The notes under the pieces are model-generated. The model did no database searches. It was given only the letters and a program-made list of their open reading frames with translations, and was not told where the DNA came from. DNA of 64,000 nucleotides. It comes from Rhodococcus rhodnii NBRC 100604. GTDB taxonomy: Bacteria; Actinomycetota; Actinomycetes; Mycobacteriales; Mycobacteriaceae. The stretch spans positions 24,817 through 88,816 of the forward strand of contig NZ_BCXD01000002.1 in NCBI RefSeq assembly GCF_001894925.1. The letters run 5' to 3'. Positions within the stretch are counted from its first letter, which is position 1. Each line of letters begins with the position of its first letter. Made by a program: the position numbers and the translations under genes. This document shows positions 32,096 through 40,634 of this stretch, piece after piece.

Positions 32096-32150
32096 GGCGC
32101 ACTGTCACATCGTGCGCACGCAAGCAACGCACACGATGTGACAGTGCGCC
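32096..32150. repeat. Long inverted repeat, copy 2 of a dispersed palindrome
   Basis: Arms of 21 bp (32096-32116 and 32130-32150) with one mismatch and a 13-nt loop; core GCACTGTCACATCGTG. It lies between the FMN reductase stop and the pta promoter, both minus-strand genes. Without a T-tract it is not a textbook terminator. Related to the repeat at 15046-15116. Confidence 0.78.
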
Positions 32151-32175
32151 ACTGAGGCGTGGGGTTACACGGGGG

Positions 32176-32856
32176 TCAGGTGGCCCCGCCACCCGCAGCG
32201 AGCCTCATCATGTCGGTGTCGAGGTCGATTCCGTCGCCGTCGGGGGCGGCGGCGTTGCTGCCGAAGGTGTGCTGATAGCTGCCCCACGACCGCTCGCGGA
32301 TGCTCTCGTGGACGCCGGCCGTCACGAGCGCGGCGAGCTCACCCGCGACCCGCTCGATGCGCGCCGAGAGTTCGGGCGCACCCCAGTCCTCCGGCGCCGC
32401 GAACACCGAGGTCGGGACGGCGAGCGCACGCATGTACGCCATGAGCGGCCGCATCTGGTCGTCGGGGACGAGCGCGTGCCGCGCGGTTCCCGCGGTCGCG
32501 GCGAGGGCGACGGGCTTCGCGATGAGCAGGTCGTTGTCGAGGACGTCGACGAACGACTTGAACAGCCCGCTGACCCCGGCCTTGTAGACGGGCGTCGTGA
32601 GCACGACGCCGTCGGCGCGCGCGAGCAGGTCGATCGCGTCCTGCAGCTTCTCGCCGGGGATCCCGGAGACGATCGCGGACGCGATCTCGCTCGCGAGCGC
32701 CCGCAGTTCGACGACGTGGACACGCGCCTGCGTCTCTCCCGACGTCACGAACTCGGCGGTCTTGCGGGCGATCCGGTCGCCGAGCATCCGGCTGGACGAC
32801 GGATCGGACGTGCCGGCGTTGACGACGACGAGGTCGACGGTGCGGCTCTCGGTCAC
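32176..32856 (-). CDS. NAD(P)H-dependent FMN reductase, partner of a luciferase-like monooxygenase
   Basis: 226 residues, flavodoxin-like fold. VVVNAGTSDPSSSRMLGDRIA is the FMN phosphate loop and VLTTPVYKAGVSGLFKSFVDVL the second flavin-contact motif. It resembles the CE1759-type reductase family that is found paired with CE1758-type luciferase-like monooxygenases; exactly such a monooxygenase is two genes upstream. Last gene of an LLM-marR-reductase unit, with GTG start overlapping the MarR stop (GTGA). Likely supplies reduced FMN. Confidence 0.87.
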   Translation of the reverse strand: MTESRTVDLVVVNAGTSDPSSSRMLGDRIARKTAEFVTSGETQARVHVVELRALASEIASAIVSGIPGEKLQDAIDLLARADGVVLTTPVYKAGVSGLFKSFVDVLDNDLLIAKPVALAATAGTARHALVPDDQMRPLMAYMRALAVPTSVFAAPEDWGAPELSARIERVAGELAALVTAGVHESIRERSWGSYQHTFGSNAAAPDGDGIDLDTDMMRLAAGGGAT

Positions 32857-33344
32857 GGCTGGTCACTCCTGTTCTCGTGAGTGGGGGCGAGCTCCTCGCA
32901 CAGCGTGAGCAGCTCGGTCATCTGCTGGTCGGTGAGCCGATCGGTCATCGCGGCGCTCACGCTCAGTGCGTGCCGGGCGCCGACGCGGCGGCGGCGCGCC
33001 AGCCCGTCGTCGGTCGCGCGGATCGTGACGGCTCTGCGGTCGCCCGGGTCGGGGACGCGCTCGACGAGGCCCTTGCTCGCCATGCGGTCGACGAGCCGCG
33101 AGAGTGCGGGCTGGCTCAGCAGGACGGCGCGGTTGAGGTCGGTGAGCCGCATCCCCGTCCCTGCCTTCGCGAGCGTGTAGAGGACGTCGTACTCGCGCAT
33201 CGACAGTTCGTCCCAGATCGGGTCGGCCGCGAAGCGGCGCATGAGCGTGATCTGCGCGTGCAGCAACGCTTCCCACGCCTCGTTCGCGAGTGCGGCGCGG
33301 TGACGGCGGGATCGTCCCGCCGCCACCGCGTCACGATCCGTCAC
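32853..33344 (-). CDS. MarR family transcriptional regulator
   Basis: 163 residues with the winged helix at about 60-125: LRLTDLNR-type helix (reads MRLTDLNRAVLLSQPALSRLVDRM), then wing GLVERVPDPGDRRAVTIRATD. GTGA overlaps on both sides place it inside the monooxygenase-reductase operon, suggesting it autoregulates that unit, possibly through the palindrome CATGC-GTTT-GCATG at 34595-34608. Confidence 0.9.
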   Translation of the reverse strand: MTDRDAVAAGRSRRHRAALANEAWEALLHAQITLMRRFAADPIWDELSMREYDVLYTLAKAGTGMRLTDLNRAVLLSQPALSRLVDRMASKGLVERVPDPGDRRAVTIRATDDGLARRRRVGARHALSVSAAMTDRLTDQQMTELLTLCEELAPTHENRSDQP

Positions 33345-34528
33345 AGCGAGGGGTACGCGACGGGCGAATCCAGATCGCTGTCCTGGTAGGGCGACGAGCC
33401 GGTGACGTTGTCGCCGCGGTTCGCGTTCGGCTTCGGCTGCCGCGGCGCCTCGTCGCCGTACTTCGCCTTCACGAGCGACGCGTGGGTCGGGGCGTCGGGC
33501 GTTCCGGTTGCCTGCCGCGCGGCGTTCTCCTTGCGCAGCACCGGGATCACCTCGTCGCCGAGCAGGTCGAGCTGATGCAGGACGTCCTTCTGCGGCAGAC
33601 CCGAGTGGTCCATGAGGAACAGCTGACGCTGGTAGTCGCCGAAGGTCTCACGGAAGGTGAGGGTCTTGTCGATGATCTCCTGCGGGCTGCCGACGGACAG
33701 CGGCGTCATCTTCAGGTAGTCCTCGAGCGAGGGGCCGCCGCCGTACACGGGCGAGTTGTCGAAGTAGGGCCGGAACTCGCGGATCGCGTCCTGGCTGTTC
33801 TTCGCGATGTACGCCTGCCCGCCGAGCCCGACGATCGCCTCCTGCTTGGTGCCGTGACCGTGGTGCTCGTAACGCTGCCGGTAGAACTCGATGAGCCGCT
33901 TGAAGTGCTCCTTGGGCCAGAAGATGTTGTTCGCGAAGAAGCCGTTGCCGTAGTACGCGGCCTGCTCGGCGATCTCCGGGCTGCGGATCGATCCGTGCCA
34001 CACGAACGGCGGCACGTCGTCGAGCGGGCGCGGCGTCGACGTGAAGCCCTGCAGGGGTGTGCGGAAGTTGCCCTCCCAGTCGACGACGTCCTCGCGCCAG
34101 AGCCGGTGCAGCAGGTTGTAGTTCTCGAGCGCCAGCTGCAGGCCCTGCCGGATGTCCTGGCCGAACCACGGATACACCGGTGCGGTGTTGCCGCGGCCGA
34201 GCATGAGGTCCATGCGGCCGTCGGCGAGGTGCTGGAGCATCGCGTACTCCTCGGCGATGCGCACCGGGTCGTTCGTGGTGATCAGCGTCGTCGACGTCGT
34301 GACGATCAGCTTCTTCGTGCGTGCCGCGATGTTCGCGAGCAGCGTGGTGGGCGCGGACGACACGAAGGGCGGGTTGTGGTGCTCGCCGATCGCGAACACG
34401 TCCATCCCGACTTCTTCGGTCTTCTCGGCGATCGTCGCGATCGCCTTGATGCGTTCCGCCTCGCTCGGCGTCTCACCCGACACGGGATCGCGCGTGACGT
34501 CGCTGACCGAGAAGATTCCGTACTGCAT
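33341..34528 (-). CDS. Luciferase-like FMN-dependent monooxygenase, CE1758-like
   Basis: 395 residues, TIM-barrel bacterial luciferase fold: MQYGIFSVSDVTRDPVSGE, DVFAIGEHHNPPFVSSAPT, YAMLQHLADGRMDLMLGRGN and TRKLIV-type strand (reads TKKLIVTTSTTLITTNDPVR). A hydrophilic C-terminal tail of ~50 residues rich in Pro/Asn follows. The ATG has GGAGG 8 nt upstream. Leads the LLM-marR-FMN reductase operon. Substrate unknown; family members oxidise small organic compounds using reduced flavin from their partner. Confidence 0.88.
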   Translation of the reverse strand: MQYGIFSVSDVTRDPVSGETPSEAERIKAIATIAEKTEEVGMDVFAIGEHHNPPFVSSAPTTLLANIAARTKKLIVTTSTTLITTNDPVRIAEEYAMLQHLADGRMDLMLGRGNTAPVYPWFGQDIRQGLQLALENYNLLHRLWREDVVDWEGNFRTPLQGFTSTPRPLDDVPPFVWHGSIRSPEIAEQAAYYGNGFFANNIFWPKEHFKRLIEFYRQRYEHHGHGTKQEAIVGLGGQAYIAKNSQDAIREFRPYFDNSPVYGGGPSLEDYLKMTPLSVGSPQEIIDKTLTFRETFGDYQRQLFLMDHSGLPQKDVLHQLDLLGDEVIPVLRKENAARQATGTPDAPTHASLVKAKYGDEAPRQPKPNANRGDNVTGSSPYQDSDLDSPVAYPSL

Positions 34529-34594
34529 GGGCTGCGCCTCCAGACGAATGGCTCGTCGCCCGACTGCGTCGAGCGCTCACCCCGTCACAACTCG

Positions 34595-34608
34595 CATGCG
34601 TTTGCATG
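34595..34608 (-). promoter_or_regulatory. Candidate MarR operator
   Basis: Inverted repeat CATGC-GTTT-GCATG, 66 nt upstream of the monooxygenase ATG, in the 143-nt gap before fgd. Size and symmetry suit a MarR dimer, but no clear -35/-10 pair was located to fix its position relative to the promoter. Confidence 0.4.
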
Positions 34609-34671
34609 TATTCCGAGGGGAGGCGGCACGCGCTCGTGCGCGACGTTCCCGCCCCTACCCCGGAAACTCGC

Positions 34672-35703
34672 TCACGAGCGAAGCCGCGGCGCCAGGTCGC
34701 GCTCGAACAGCTCCAGGAAGCGCTTCTGGTCGTGGCCGGGAGCGTGGAAGACCAGATGGTTCAGCCCCGCGTCGAGGTACGGCTGGATCTGCGCGACGGC
34801 ATCGTCGGGATCCGACGCGACGATCCACCGCTTCGCGACCTGCTCGATGGGCAGCTCGTCGGCGGCCTTCTCCATCTCGATCGGGTCGTCGATGGAGTGC
34901 TTCTGCTCGGGCGTGAGCGAGAGCGGCGCCCAGAACCGCGTGTTCTCGAGGGCGAGTTCGGGGTCGGTGTCGTAGCTGATCTTGATCTCGATCATCTTGT
35001 CGACGTCGCCGGGATCGCGCTCGGCCTTGCCCGCACCCTCGGCGACCGCGGGCAGCAACTTGTCGTTGTAGAGCTCCATGCCCTTGCCCGACGTGCAGAT
35101 GAAGCCGTCGCCGGCCCTGCCCGCGTACCGCGCGACGACGGGCCCGCCGGCGGCGATGTAGACGGGGACGCCACCGTCGGGCACGTCGTAGATCGACGCT
35201 CCCTTGGTGTGGTAGTAGTCGCCCTCGAAGTCGACGCGGTCGCCGAGCCACAGCTCGCGCATGAGCCGCACCGACTCGCGCAGCCGCGCGAAGCGCTCCT
35301 TGAAGTCGGGCCACTCGCCCTCGAAGCCCGTCGCGATCTCGTTGAGCGCCTCCCCCGTCCCGACGCCGAGGAACACCCGGTTCGGGTACAGGCACGCCAT
35401 CGTCGCGAACGCCTGCGCGATCACTGCGGGGTTGTAGCGGAACGTCGGCGTCAGGACCGACGTACCGAGCGTGATCCGCTCCGTCCGCTCCCCGACGGCG
35501 GTCATCCACGCGAGCGAGAACGGCGCGTGCCCGCCCTCGTGACGCCAGGGCTGGAAGTGATCGGACACCGTCGCGGTGTCCATACCGTGCGCTTCGGCGA
35601 GAACGCCGAGCTCGACCAGCTCACGCGGTCCGAACTGCTCAGCAGATGCCTTGTATCCCAGCTTCACTGATCCCAGCTTCACGGTTCCCGGCTCGACAGC
35701 CAC
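34672..35703 (-). CDS. fgd: F420-dependent glucose-6-phosphate dehydrogenase
   Basis: Reduces cofactor F420 with glucose 6-phosphate; 343 residues, luciferase-like barrel. Active-site residues known from M. tuberculosis Fgd1 are present: His49 and Trp53 in [10 protein letters not shown], the Glu in [10 protein letters not shown], and the Lys in [11 protein letters not shown]. The N-terminus contains a short in-frame duplication ([11 protein letters not shown]), making it about 9 residues longer than Fgd1; AGAGG 6 nt before the GTG at 35703 supports this start, though a GTG at 35682 is possible. Marks an F420-using actinobacterium. Confidence 0.95.
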   Translation of the reverse strand: MAVEPGTVKLGSVKLGYKASAEQFGPRELVELGVLAEAHGMDTATVSDHFQPWRHEGGHAPFSLAWMTAVGERTERITLGTSVLTPTFRYNPAVIAQAFATMACLYPNRVFLGVGTGEALNEIATGFEGEWPDFKERFARLRESVRLMRELWLGDRVDFEGDYYHTKGASIYDVPDGGVPVYIAAGGPVVARYAGRAGDGFICTSGKGMELYNDKLLPAVAEGAGKAERDPGDVDKMIEIKISYDTDPELALENTRFWAPLSLTPEQKHSIDDPIEMEKAADELPIEQVAKRWIVASDPDDAVAQIQPYLDAGLNHLVFHAPGHDQKRFLELFERDLAPRLRS

Positions 35704-35827
35704 ACTCCACCTCTTCGTCTCGACGACCTCTGCGCCCCGACACTAGTCGTCTCCGCGTCGCTGTCCAGGGCGTCGTCCCATCACCGCAGCAGGGCTCTCA
35801 CCGGCACGAACGGTGCAGAAAAGACGA

Positions 35828-35891
35828 ATCCGGCCACGATCGACAGACGTCGATCGTGGCCGGATCGGCGTGTTCGCTCAGTCGCGAACAC
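35828..35891 (-). terminator. Strong tandem hairpins after the small peptide gene
   Basis: A perfect 16-bp inverted repeat with a 6-nt loop (35828-35843/35850-35865), adjacent to a second perfect 8-bp hairpin GTGTTCGC/GCGAACAC with a 6-nt loop (35870-35877/35884-35891). They follow the stop of the 28-residue peptide gene by 19 nt on the minus strand. Such a pair is unusual for so short a gene and suggests a highly transcribed or stabilised message. Confidence 0.65.
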
Positions 35892-35909
35892 TCACTCCGC
35901 TACGGGAGA

Positions 35910-35996
35910 TCAGCTCAGGCCCTGGAAGAAGCCCAGGCCCTCGAAGATGCTCGCGAGTGCGGTGAAGGCCTCGGCGATGAAGGAAAAATCAGGCAT
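35910..35996 (-). CDS. 28-residue acidic amphipathic peptide (small hydrophobic protein)
   Basis: Encodes a tiny protein starting MPDFSFIAEAFTALASIF and ending GFFQGLS. It has no Lys or Arg, three acidic residues (D3, E9, E19) and hydrophobic residues in a heptad-like pattern (F4, I7, F11, L14, F18, L21), so one amphipathic helix is predicted. GAGGGAG sits 7 nt before the ATG, and strong hairpins follow the stop. No signal peptide. Acidic, leaderless-secreted short peptides of this look include corynebacterial PorA/PorH porins and phenol-soluble modulins, but no homology can be claimed from sequence alone. Confidence 0.62.
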   Translation of the reverse strand: MPDFSFIAEAFTALASIFEGLGFFQGLS

Positions 35997-36023
35997 GTCG
36001 TTACTCCCTCGAGTGTGTAACGG

Positions 36024-36039
36024 GTGTGCGGACGCACAC
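36024..36039 (-). promoter_or_regulatory. Palindrome in the leader of the small peptide gene
   Basis: GTGTGC-GGAC-GCACAC, a perfect 6-bp inverted repeat 28 nt upstream of the peptide ATG. It could be an operator or an mRNA hairpin. The surrounding 36000-36130 region is AT-richer than its neighbours, as expected for a promoter region, but no convincing -10/-35 pair stands out. Confidence 0.4.
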
Positions 36040-36167
36040 TCCGATAGATGTTGATACCCGACACACGTATGGATCGCGAAACGGTAACGCCGGATTGTGA
36101 AACATCTCTCGAACTGTAATGCGCGACACATGTCGGTTCCATCGACACCGGCCCCACGCCCGTCACC

Positions 36168-37310
36168 TCACGCCGCGGCCGCCCCCGCCAGCCCCCACTC
36201 CGCAGCCAGCAACTCGTAGCTGCGCACCCGGTCCGCGTGAGCGTGCGTGATGCCCGTGACCAGCAACTCGTCCGCGCCGGTGAGTGCCCGCAGCCGGTCG
36301 AGCCGATCCGCCACCGTCGTCGGAGCACCGGCGAACTGAGTGACGACCCGGTCGTGCACGAGGGCGTACTCCTCCTCGGTCAGCGGCGGGGTCGTCGCCG
36401 GATCGGGGTAGGCCACAGCACCGTTCCCGCTGCGGATGGAGTGCGTCCAGTTCGGGTACGTCGCGACGAGTTCGGCCGCGCGATCGTCGCTCTCCGCCAC
36501 CACCGCGTCCGCCGAGACCACGACGTACGGCTCCGGTAGGACGCCCGGCCGAAAGGCCGCTCGGTAGGCAGCGACTGCGTCGAGTGTCGTCGCCGGGCTG
36601 ACGTGATAGTTGGCCCCGAACGGCAGCCCCAGCCTGCCCGCGAGCTGTGCGCTCGCGCCGGCGCTGCTGCCGAACAGCCACACCTGGACGTCCGCGGCCG
36701 TGCCGGGAACCGCGCGCAGTGCGACTCCGTCCGGGCTCAGGTACGTCCCTCGCAGCAACGCGAGGATGTCGTCGACCTGTTCGGCGAAATCGGGCGACCG
36801 TGCGCCCGGCTGCTGCAGGACCCCGGCAGCCGCGGTGAGCAGTGGCGACGCCAGGACGCGGCTCGCGTCGAACGGCGGCGGCAGCACGACTCCCTCCCGA
36901 ATCTCGGTCTCGGTCCGCGTCGCGACCGCCGGCCCACGTTCACCGGACACCGCCGCGAGCGCTTCGGCGCGCCGATGCCCCGAGCGCCCGAGGCCGAGGT
37001 CGATTCGCCCCGGATACAGCGCGTCCAGTGTTCCGAACGCCTCGGTGACGGCCGCAGCAGTGGTCGTGCCGAGCTGCACCGCCGCCGAGCCGACGCGGAT
37101 CGTGCGGGTCGCGGCGGCGACGGCGCCGATCAGGACCGCGGGCGACGAGCTCGCCACGGCCGCGAAGTGGTGCTCGGCGAGCCAGTATCGCGAGAATCCC
37201 CATGCCTCGGCGCGGCGCGCGAGATCGAGAGTGTGAGCGAGCGCGGTCCGCGCGTCCGCCCCCTCGGAGATCGGCGCGAGATCGAGAATCGACAGCGGCA
37301 CCGGGCTCAT
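36168..37310 (-). CDS. Luciferase-like monooxygenase, MsnO8 type
   Basis: 380 residues. LSILDLAPISEGADARTALA, AEAWGFSRYWLAEHHF and RIDLGLGRSGHRR are typical of the MsnO8 subgroup of flavin-dependent luciferase-like oxidoreductases. Ninth and last gene of the organosulfur operon; its ATG overlaps the stop of the DUF1684 gene (ATGA). Reduced FMN would have to come from a separate reductase, since none is encoded within this operon. Substrate unknown. Confidence 0.85.
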   Translation of the reverse strand: MSPVPLSILDLAPISEGADARTALAHTLDLARRAEAWGFSRYWLAEHHFAAVASSSPAVLIGAVAAATRTIRVGSAAVQLGTTTAAAVTEAFGTLDALYPGRIDLGLGRSGHRRAEALAAVSGERGPAVATRTETEIREGVVLPPPFDASRVLASPLLTAAAGVLQQPGARSPDFAEQVDDILALLRGTYLSPDGVALRAVPGTAADVQVWLFGSSAGASAQLAGRLGLPFGANYHVSPATTLDAVAAYRAAFRPGVLPEPYVVVSADAVVAESDDRAAELVATYPNWTHSIRSGNGAVAYPDPATTPPLTEEEYALVHDRVVTQFAGAPTTVADRLDRLRALTGADELLVTGITHAHADRVRSYELLAAEWGLAGAAAA

Positions 37311-38134
37311 CGTGCCGGATCCTTCTCGCCGGCCTCGACCGCGAACGGAAGCCGGTTCTCCGCCGGCGCGATCGGGCACGTCGCGTACGCCGTGAACGCA
37401 CACGGCAGATTCGCCGCGCGAGTGAAGTCGAGGACGGTCGTACCGTCGTCACCCGGTGCGGGAACAGCGAGCAGCCGGGCCGACGGATAGGTCGTGACGC
37501 CGCTCGTGCGGTCGGTGAACAACACCCGCAGGGTCCGCTCCGGACCGGCGAAGGCGACGAGCGTGTGATCGTCGCCGTGCACGGCGAACCGGAGGACGCC
37601 GACCGCCCGGTGGTGGTGCTCGAGGCCGTCGATCACGGCTCCCGTGACGACGGTGCGGACGTCGTCGAAGGGATGGAAGCACGCGGGAACGATCCACCGG
37701 TCGCTCGGCTCGAACACCGGAACCCCGTCGAACTCGATCCGGCCCCGCGAGTCGGGATCGAGCACGCGGACCGCGAAGCGGCCGCTGCGGCGGATCACCT
37801 CGAGCAGCCGCTCGCCGTCGCGAACGCGCAGGCCGGGCCCACCCTCGTGCGCAGCGAGGGCCAGCGTCCCATCGACGGTCTCGCCCTCGAACTCGAGCCC
37901 GTCGGCGGCGCGCGCGTCGAGCAGGACGGCCGCGCTCTCGCCGGTGCCGTCCACGCGCCACGTCCCGGGCACGCCGTCGAACACCGCCCATCCGTCGGTG
38001 ATCCACTGCAGCGCCGTGAACGCGAGCGGCCCGTCGGGCGCGAGCAGGGCGGCCTCGCGGTCGACGCGCCACCGCTGCCAGCGGGATCGGATCCCCTCCG
38101 CACGAGGGTCGGTGGTGCTCTCGGCAGTGGTCAT
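37307..38134 (-). CDS. DUF1684 family protein
   Basis: 275 residues, soluble. Conserved features include an N-terminal WRVDREAALLAPDGPLAFT segment and a C-terminal motif DFTRAANLPCAFTAYATCPI followed by PAENRLPF, the strongest DUF1684 signature (the Cys and the N-R-L-P-F turn). No known catalytic assignment. Its place between two monooxygenases, with 4-nt overlaps on both sides, suggests it handles a product or intermediate of the flavin chemistry; this is inference from context only. Confidence 0.85.
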   Translation of the reverse strand: MTTAESTTDPRAEGIRSRWQRWRVDREAALLAPDGPLAFTALQWITDGWAVFDGVPGTWRVDGTGESAAVLLDARAADGLEFEGETVDGTLALAAHEGGPGLRVRDGERLLEVIRRSGRFAVRVLDPDSRGRIEFDGVPVFEPSDRWIVPACFHPFDDVRTVVTGAVIDGLEHHHRAVGVLRFAVHGDDHTLVAFAGPERTLRVLFTDRTSGVTTYPSARLLAVPAPGDDGTTVLDFTRAANLPCAFTAYATCPIAPAENRLPFAVEAGEKDPAR

Positions 38135-39489
38135 GATGCTCGCGCTCCTCGTGTCGTGTCGTGTGGCCGGGGCAGGCCAAGGTGCTCCCGCAGCGTCGTC
38201 CCGGTGTATTCGGTGCGGAAGCTGCCGAGGTCCTGGAGTTCGGGGACGACGGTGTCGACGAACTCGTCGAGTCCCGCGGGCGTCAGGTGTGGCACGAGAA
38301 TGAAGCCGTCGCACGCGTCCTCCTGCACGTAGCGGTCGATCTCGCGCGCGACGTGGCGGGCGGTGCCGACGAACTGTTCGCGGCTGGTGACGGCGATGAC
38401 GAGCTCGCGGATCGACAGCTTCTCGGCCGCCGCACGCTCACGCCACTCCTGGGCGACCCGGCGCGGATCCTGCGCATGCCGCACCCGGCCACGGGTGATG
38501 TCGGGGTTGTCGACGGGTTCGACGGCGGGCAGCGGTCCATCGGGGTCGTACTCGGCGAGGTCGCGTCCCCAGACCTGTTCGAGAAACGCGATCGCGGTGT
38601 GCGGGCCGACCTGCCGCAGCCGGATATCGCGTGCCCGCTCGGCGGCGTCCTCGGCACTGTCACCGAGCACGACGGCCGCCGCGGGCAGCACCTTGAGCGC
38701 ATCGCGGTCGCGGCCGTACCGCGCGAGCCGTTCCTTCACGTCCGCGAAGAACGCCTTGCCGGCCTCGATCGAGCCGTGCACCGTGAAGATCGCGTCGGCA
38801 TGAGCGGCACCGAATTCGCGGCCGTCGCCGGAATCGCCGGCCTGCAGCAGCACCGGGTGTCCCTGCGGGCTGCGCGGCAGCGGCGACCGGCCCGCGATGT
38901 CGAATTGCGTGGTCCGGTGCGTCACCTCACGTGAGGGCGCGGCGAACACTCCGCGCTCACGATCGACGACGAGCGCGTCGTCGGGCCAAGCGTCCCAGAA
39001 CGCGCGAGCACCCTCGATCACCTCCCGGGCACGCACGTAGCGGTCGGCGCGATCGAGATAGCCTCCGCGCCGGAAGTTCTCGCCCGTGAACGCGTCCGGC
39101 GAGGTCACCATGTTCCAGGCCGCGCGACCGTCCGAGAGGAGGTCGAGCGACGCGAACTGGCGTGCGAGCTCGTACGGCTCGTTGAAGGTCGTGTTGATCG
39201 TTCCGGCCAGCCCGAGCCGCTGCGTGACGCCGGCGAGCGCGCCGAGCACCGTGAGGGTGTCGGGACGGCCCACGACGTCGAGATCGTGGATCCGGCCGCG
39301 ATGCTCGCGCAGGCGGAGCCCTTCCGCGAGGAAGAAGAAGTCGAACAGACCGCGCTCGGCGGTACGTGCGAGATGCACGAACGACGAGAAGTCGATCTGG
39401 CTCCTCGACCGGGGATCACTCCACACCGTCGTGTTGTTGACACCCGGGAAGTGGGCGGCGAGATGGATCTGCTTGCGGGGCGCGCTCAT
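38131..39489 (-). CDS. FMN-dependent monooxygenase, NtaA/SnaA/DszA type
   Basis: 452 residues. LAAHFPGVNNTTVWSDP, FDFFFLAEGLRLREHRG, FNEPYELARQFASLDLLSDG and AWNMVTSPDAFTGENFRRGG are diagnostic of the NtaA/SnaA/DszA/DmoA subgroup, which uses reduced FMN to cleave C-N or C-S bonds in nitrilotriacetate, dibenzothiophene sulfone, dimethylsulfide or similar compounds. Overlaps its neighbours by 4 nt. Together with the importer it supports organosulfur use, but the true substrate is open. Confidence 0.9.
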   Translation of the reverse strand: MSAPRKQIHLAAHFPGVNNTTVWSDPRSRSQIDFSSFVHLARTAERGLFDFFFLAEGLRLREHRGRIHDLDVVGRPDTLTVLGALAGVTQRLGLAGTINTTFNEPYELARQFASLDLLSDGRAAWNMVTSPDAFTGENFRRGGYLDRADRYVRAREVIEGARAFWDAWPDDALVVDRERGVFAAPSREVTHRTTQFDIAGRSPLPRSPQGHPVLLQAGDSGDGREFGAAHADAIFTVHGSIEAGKAFFADVKERLARYGRDRDALKVLPAAAVVLGDSAEDAAERARDIRLRQVGPHTAIAFLEQVWGRDLAEYDPDGPLPAVEPVDNPDITRGRVRHAQDPRRVAQEWRERAAAEKLSIRELVIAVTSREQFVGTARHVAREIDRYVQEDACDGFILVPHLTPAGLDEFVDTVVPELQDLGSFRTEYTGTTLREHLGLPRPHDTTRGARAS

Positions 39490-40634
39490 CGAATCTCCTT
39501 CGCTGCTGCGGCGAACACGCTCACGGGCCGGGCGAGGCCGAGGCGCTCGCGCAGCGTGCCGCCGGGGACGGGTACGGGCTGCACGAGCGGGAGGACGTCG
39601 CGCGCGAGGTGACGCACGCCCGACGCGAGCGCGAGCGGCCGGTAGGTGACGCCGTCGACACCGGCGCCGGCGACGAGTTCGCCGGTCAGTGCCGCCAGGC
39701 CGGGACCGTCGCCCACGTAGAGCAGCGACGACGGCTCGTACGTCCGCTGCGCGATGCTCTCGAGCGCGTCGAGATCGGTTTCCGCTTCCCGGCGCGTCGG
39801 GGCGACGATCGTCTCGACGTCGACGAGGACCCGCACCACCCGGCCGAACGACGCGGCGCGATCGTGGATCTCCGCCGTCACGCGCGCCGTGTCGACGACG
39901 GACGGCGCGCTCACCCGCACGACGTCCGCGAGCGCGGCGGCCGTTCTCACGGATTCGGCTGTGCCGGAGCCGATCACGACGGGTGGGCGGCCCTGCGGCG
40001 GACGCGGCGTGATCGACGGGCCCTTGACCGAAAAGTACTCGCCGACGAAGTCGACGTAGTGCAGCTTGTCTCGGTCGACGAACCGGCCCGTCGCGACGTC
40101 ACGGATCTCGGCGTCGTCCTCCCAGCTGTCCCACAGCCGCGTCACCACGTCGATCGCGTCTGCGGCCTCCGCCCACAGCGACTGCTCGGGTCGTGCGGGG
40201 CCCCGACCGACGTGTGACGCGACGTCGTCACCGCGTGAGACGTCGACCTGCCACCCCGCCCTGCCGAGCGTCGTGAAGTCGAGTGTGGCGATCGCCTTGG
40301 AGACGTGGAACGGTTCGGTGTGGGTGACGGTCGCGGTGGGGACGAGTGCGATGCGTCGCGTGAGCGCGCTCACCCGCGCCGCGATCGCCACGGCTTCCAG
40401 CGCACCGGAGGCACTGCCCGGCACGGGTGCCGGGGGCACGAACGGGTCGGGCAGAAAGGCGATGTCGGCGCCGGCGTCGTCGAGGGCGGTGATCGCGTCG
40501 GTCCAGTACCGCGCGGTGAAGACTTCCTCGGCACGCGAGTCCGCTCGCCGCCACGCCGCGGGATGCACGCCCGTCTCGGCGAGTTCGACGGCATGGATCG
40601 GTGGCACGGGGTCGAGCCTGTGGTCAACGGGCAT
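39486..40634 (-). CDS. Luciferase-like monooxygenase, NtaA-like
   Basis: 382 residues from the ATG at 40634, which has AGGAGG 6 nt upstream. A large middle part (LWDSWEDDAEIRDVATGRF, then HYVDFVGEYFSVKGPS and TPRPPQGRPPVVIGSG) follows the NtaA-type flavin monooxygenase pattern, although the N-terminus is divergent (MPVDHRLDPVPPIHAVELAE). Overlaps the preceding ATPase gene by 11 nt and the next monooxygenase by 4 nt. Second of two neighbouring NtaA-type enzymes, possibly acting on related substrates. Confidence 0.83.
   Translation of the reverse strand: MPVDHRLDPVPPIHAVELAETGVHPAAWRRADSRAEEVFTARYWTDAITALDDAGADIAFLPDPFVPPAPVPGSASGALEAVAIAARVSALTRRIALVPTATVTHTEPFHVSKAIATLDFTTLGRAGWQVDVSRGDDVASHVGRGPARPEQSLWAEAADAIDVVTRLWDSWEDDAEIRDVATGRFVDRDKLHYVDFVGEYFSVKGPSITPRPPQGRPPVVIGSGTAESVRTAAALADVVRVSAPSVVDTARVTAEIHDRAASFGRVVRVLVDVETIVAPTRREAETDLDALESIAQRTYEPSSLLYVGDGPGLAALTGELVAGAGVDGVTYRPLALASGVRHLARDVLPLVQPVPVPGGTLRERLGLARPVSVFAAAAKEIR

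Noticed and set aside
35997..36131. A 73-residue version of the small peptide gene starting upstream
   Set aside because: The extra 45 residues are basic and Cys/His-rich with no ribosome binding site, while the internal ATG has GAGGGAG at the right distance.
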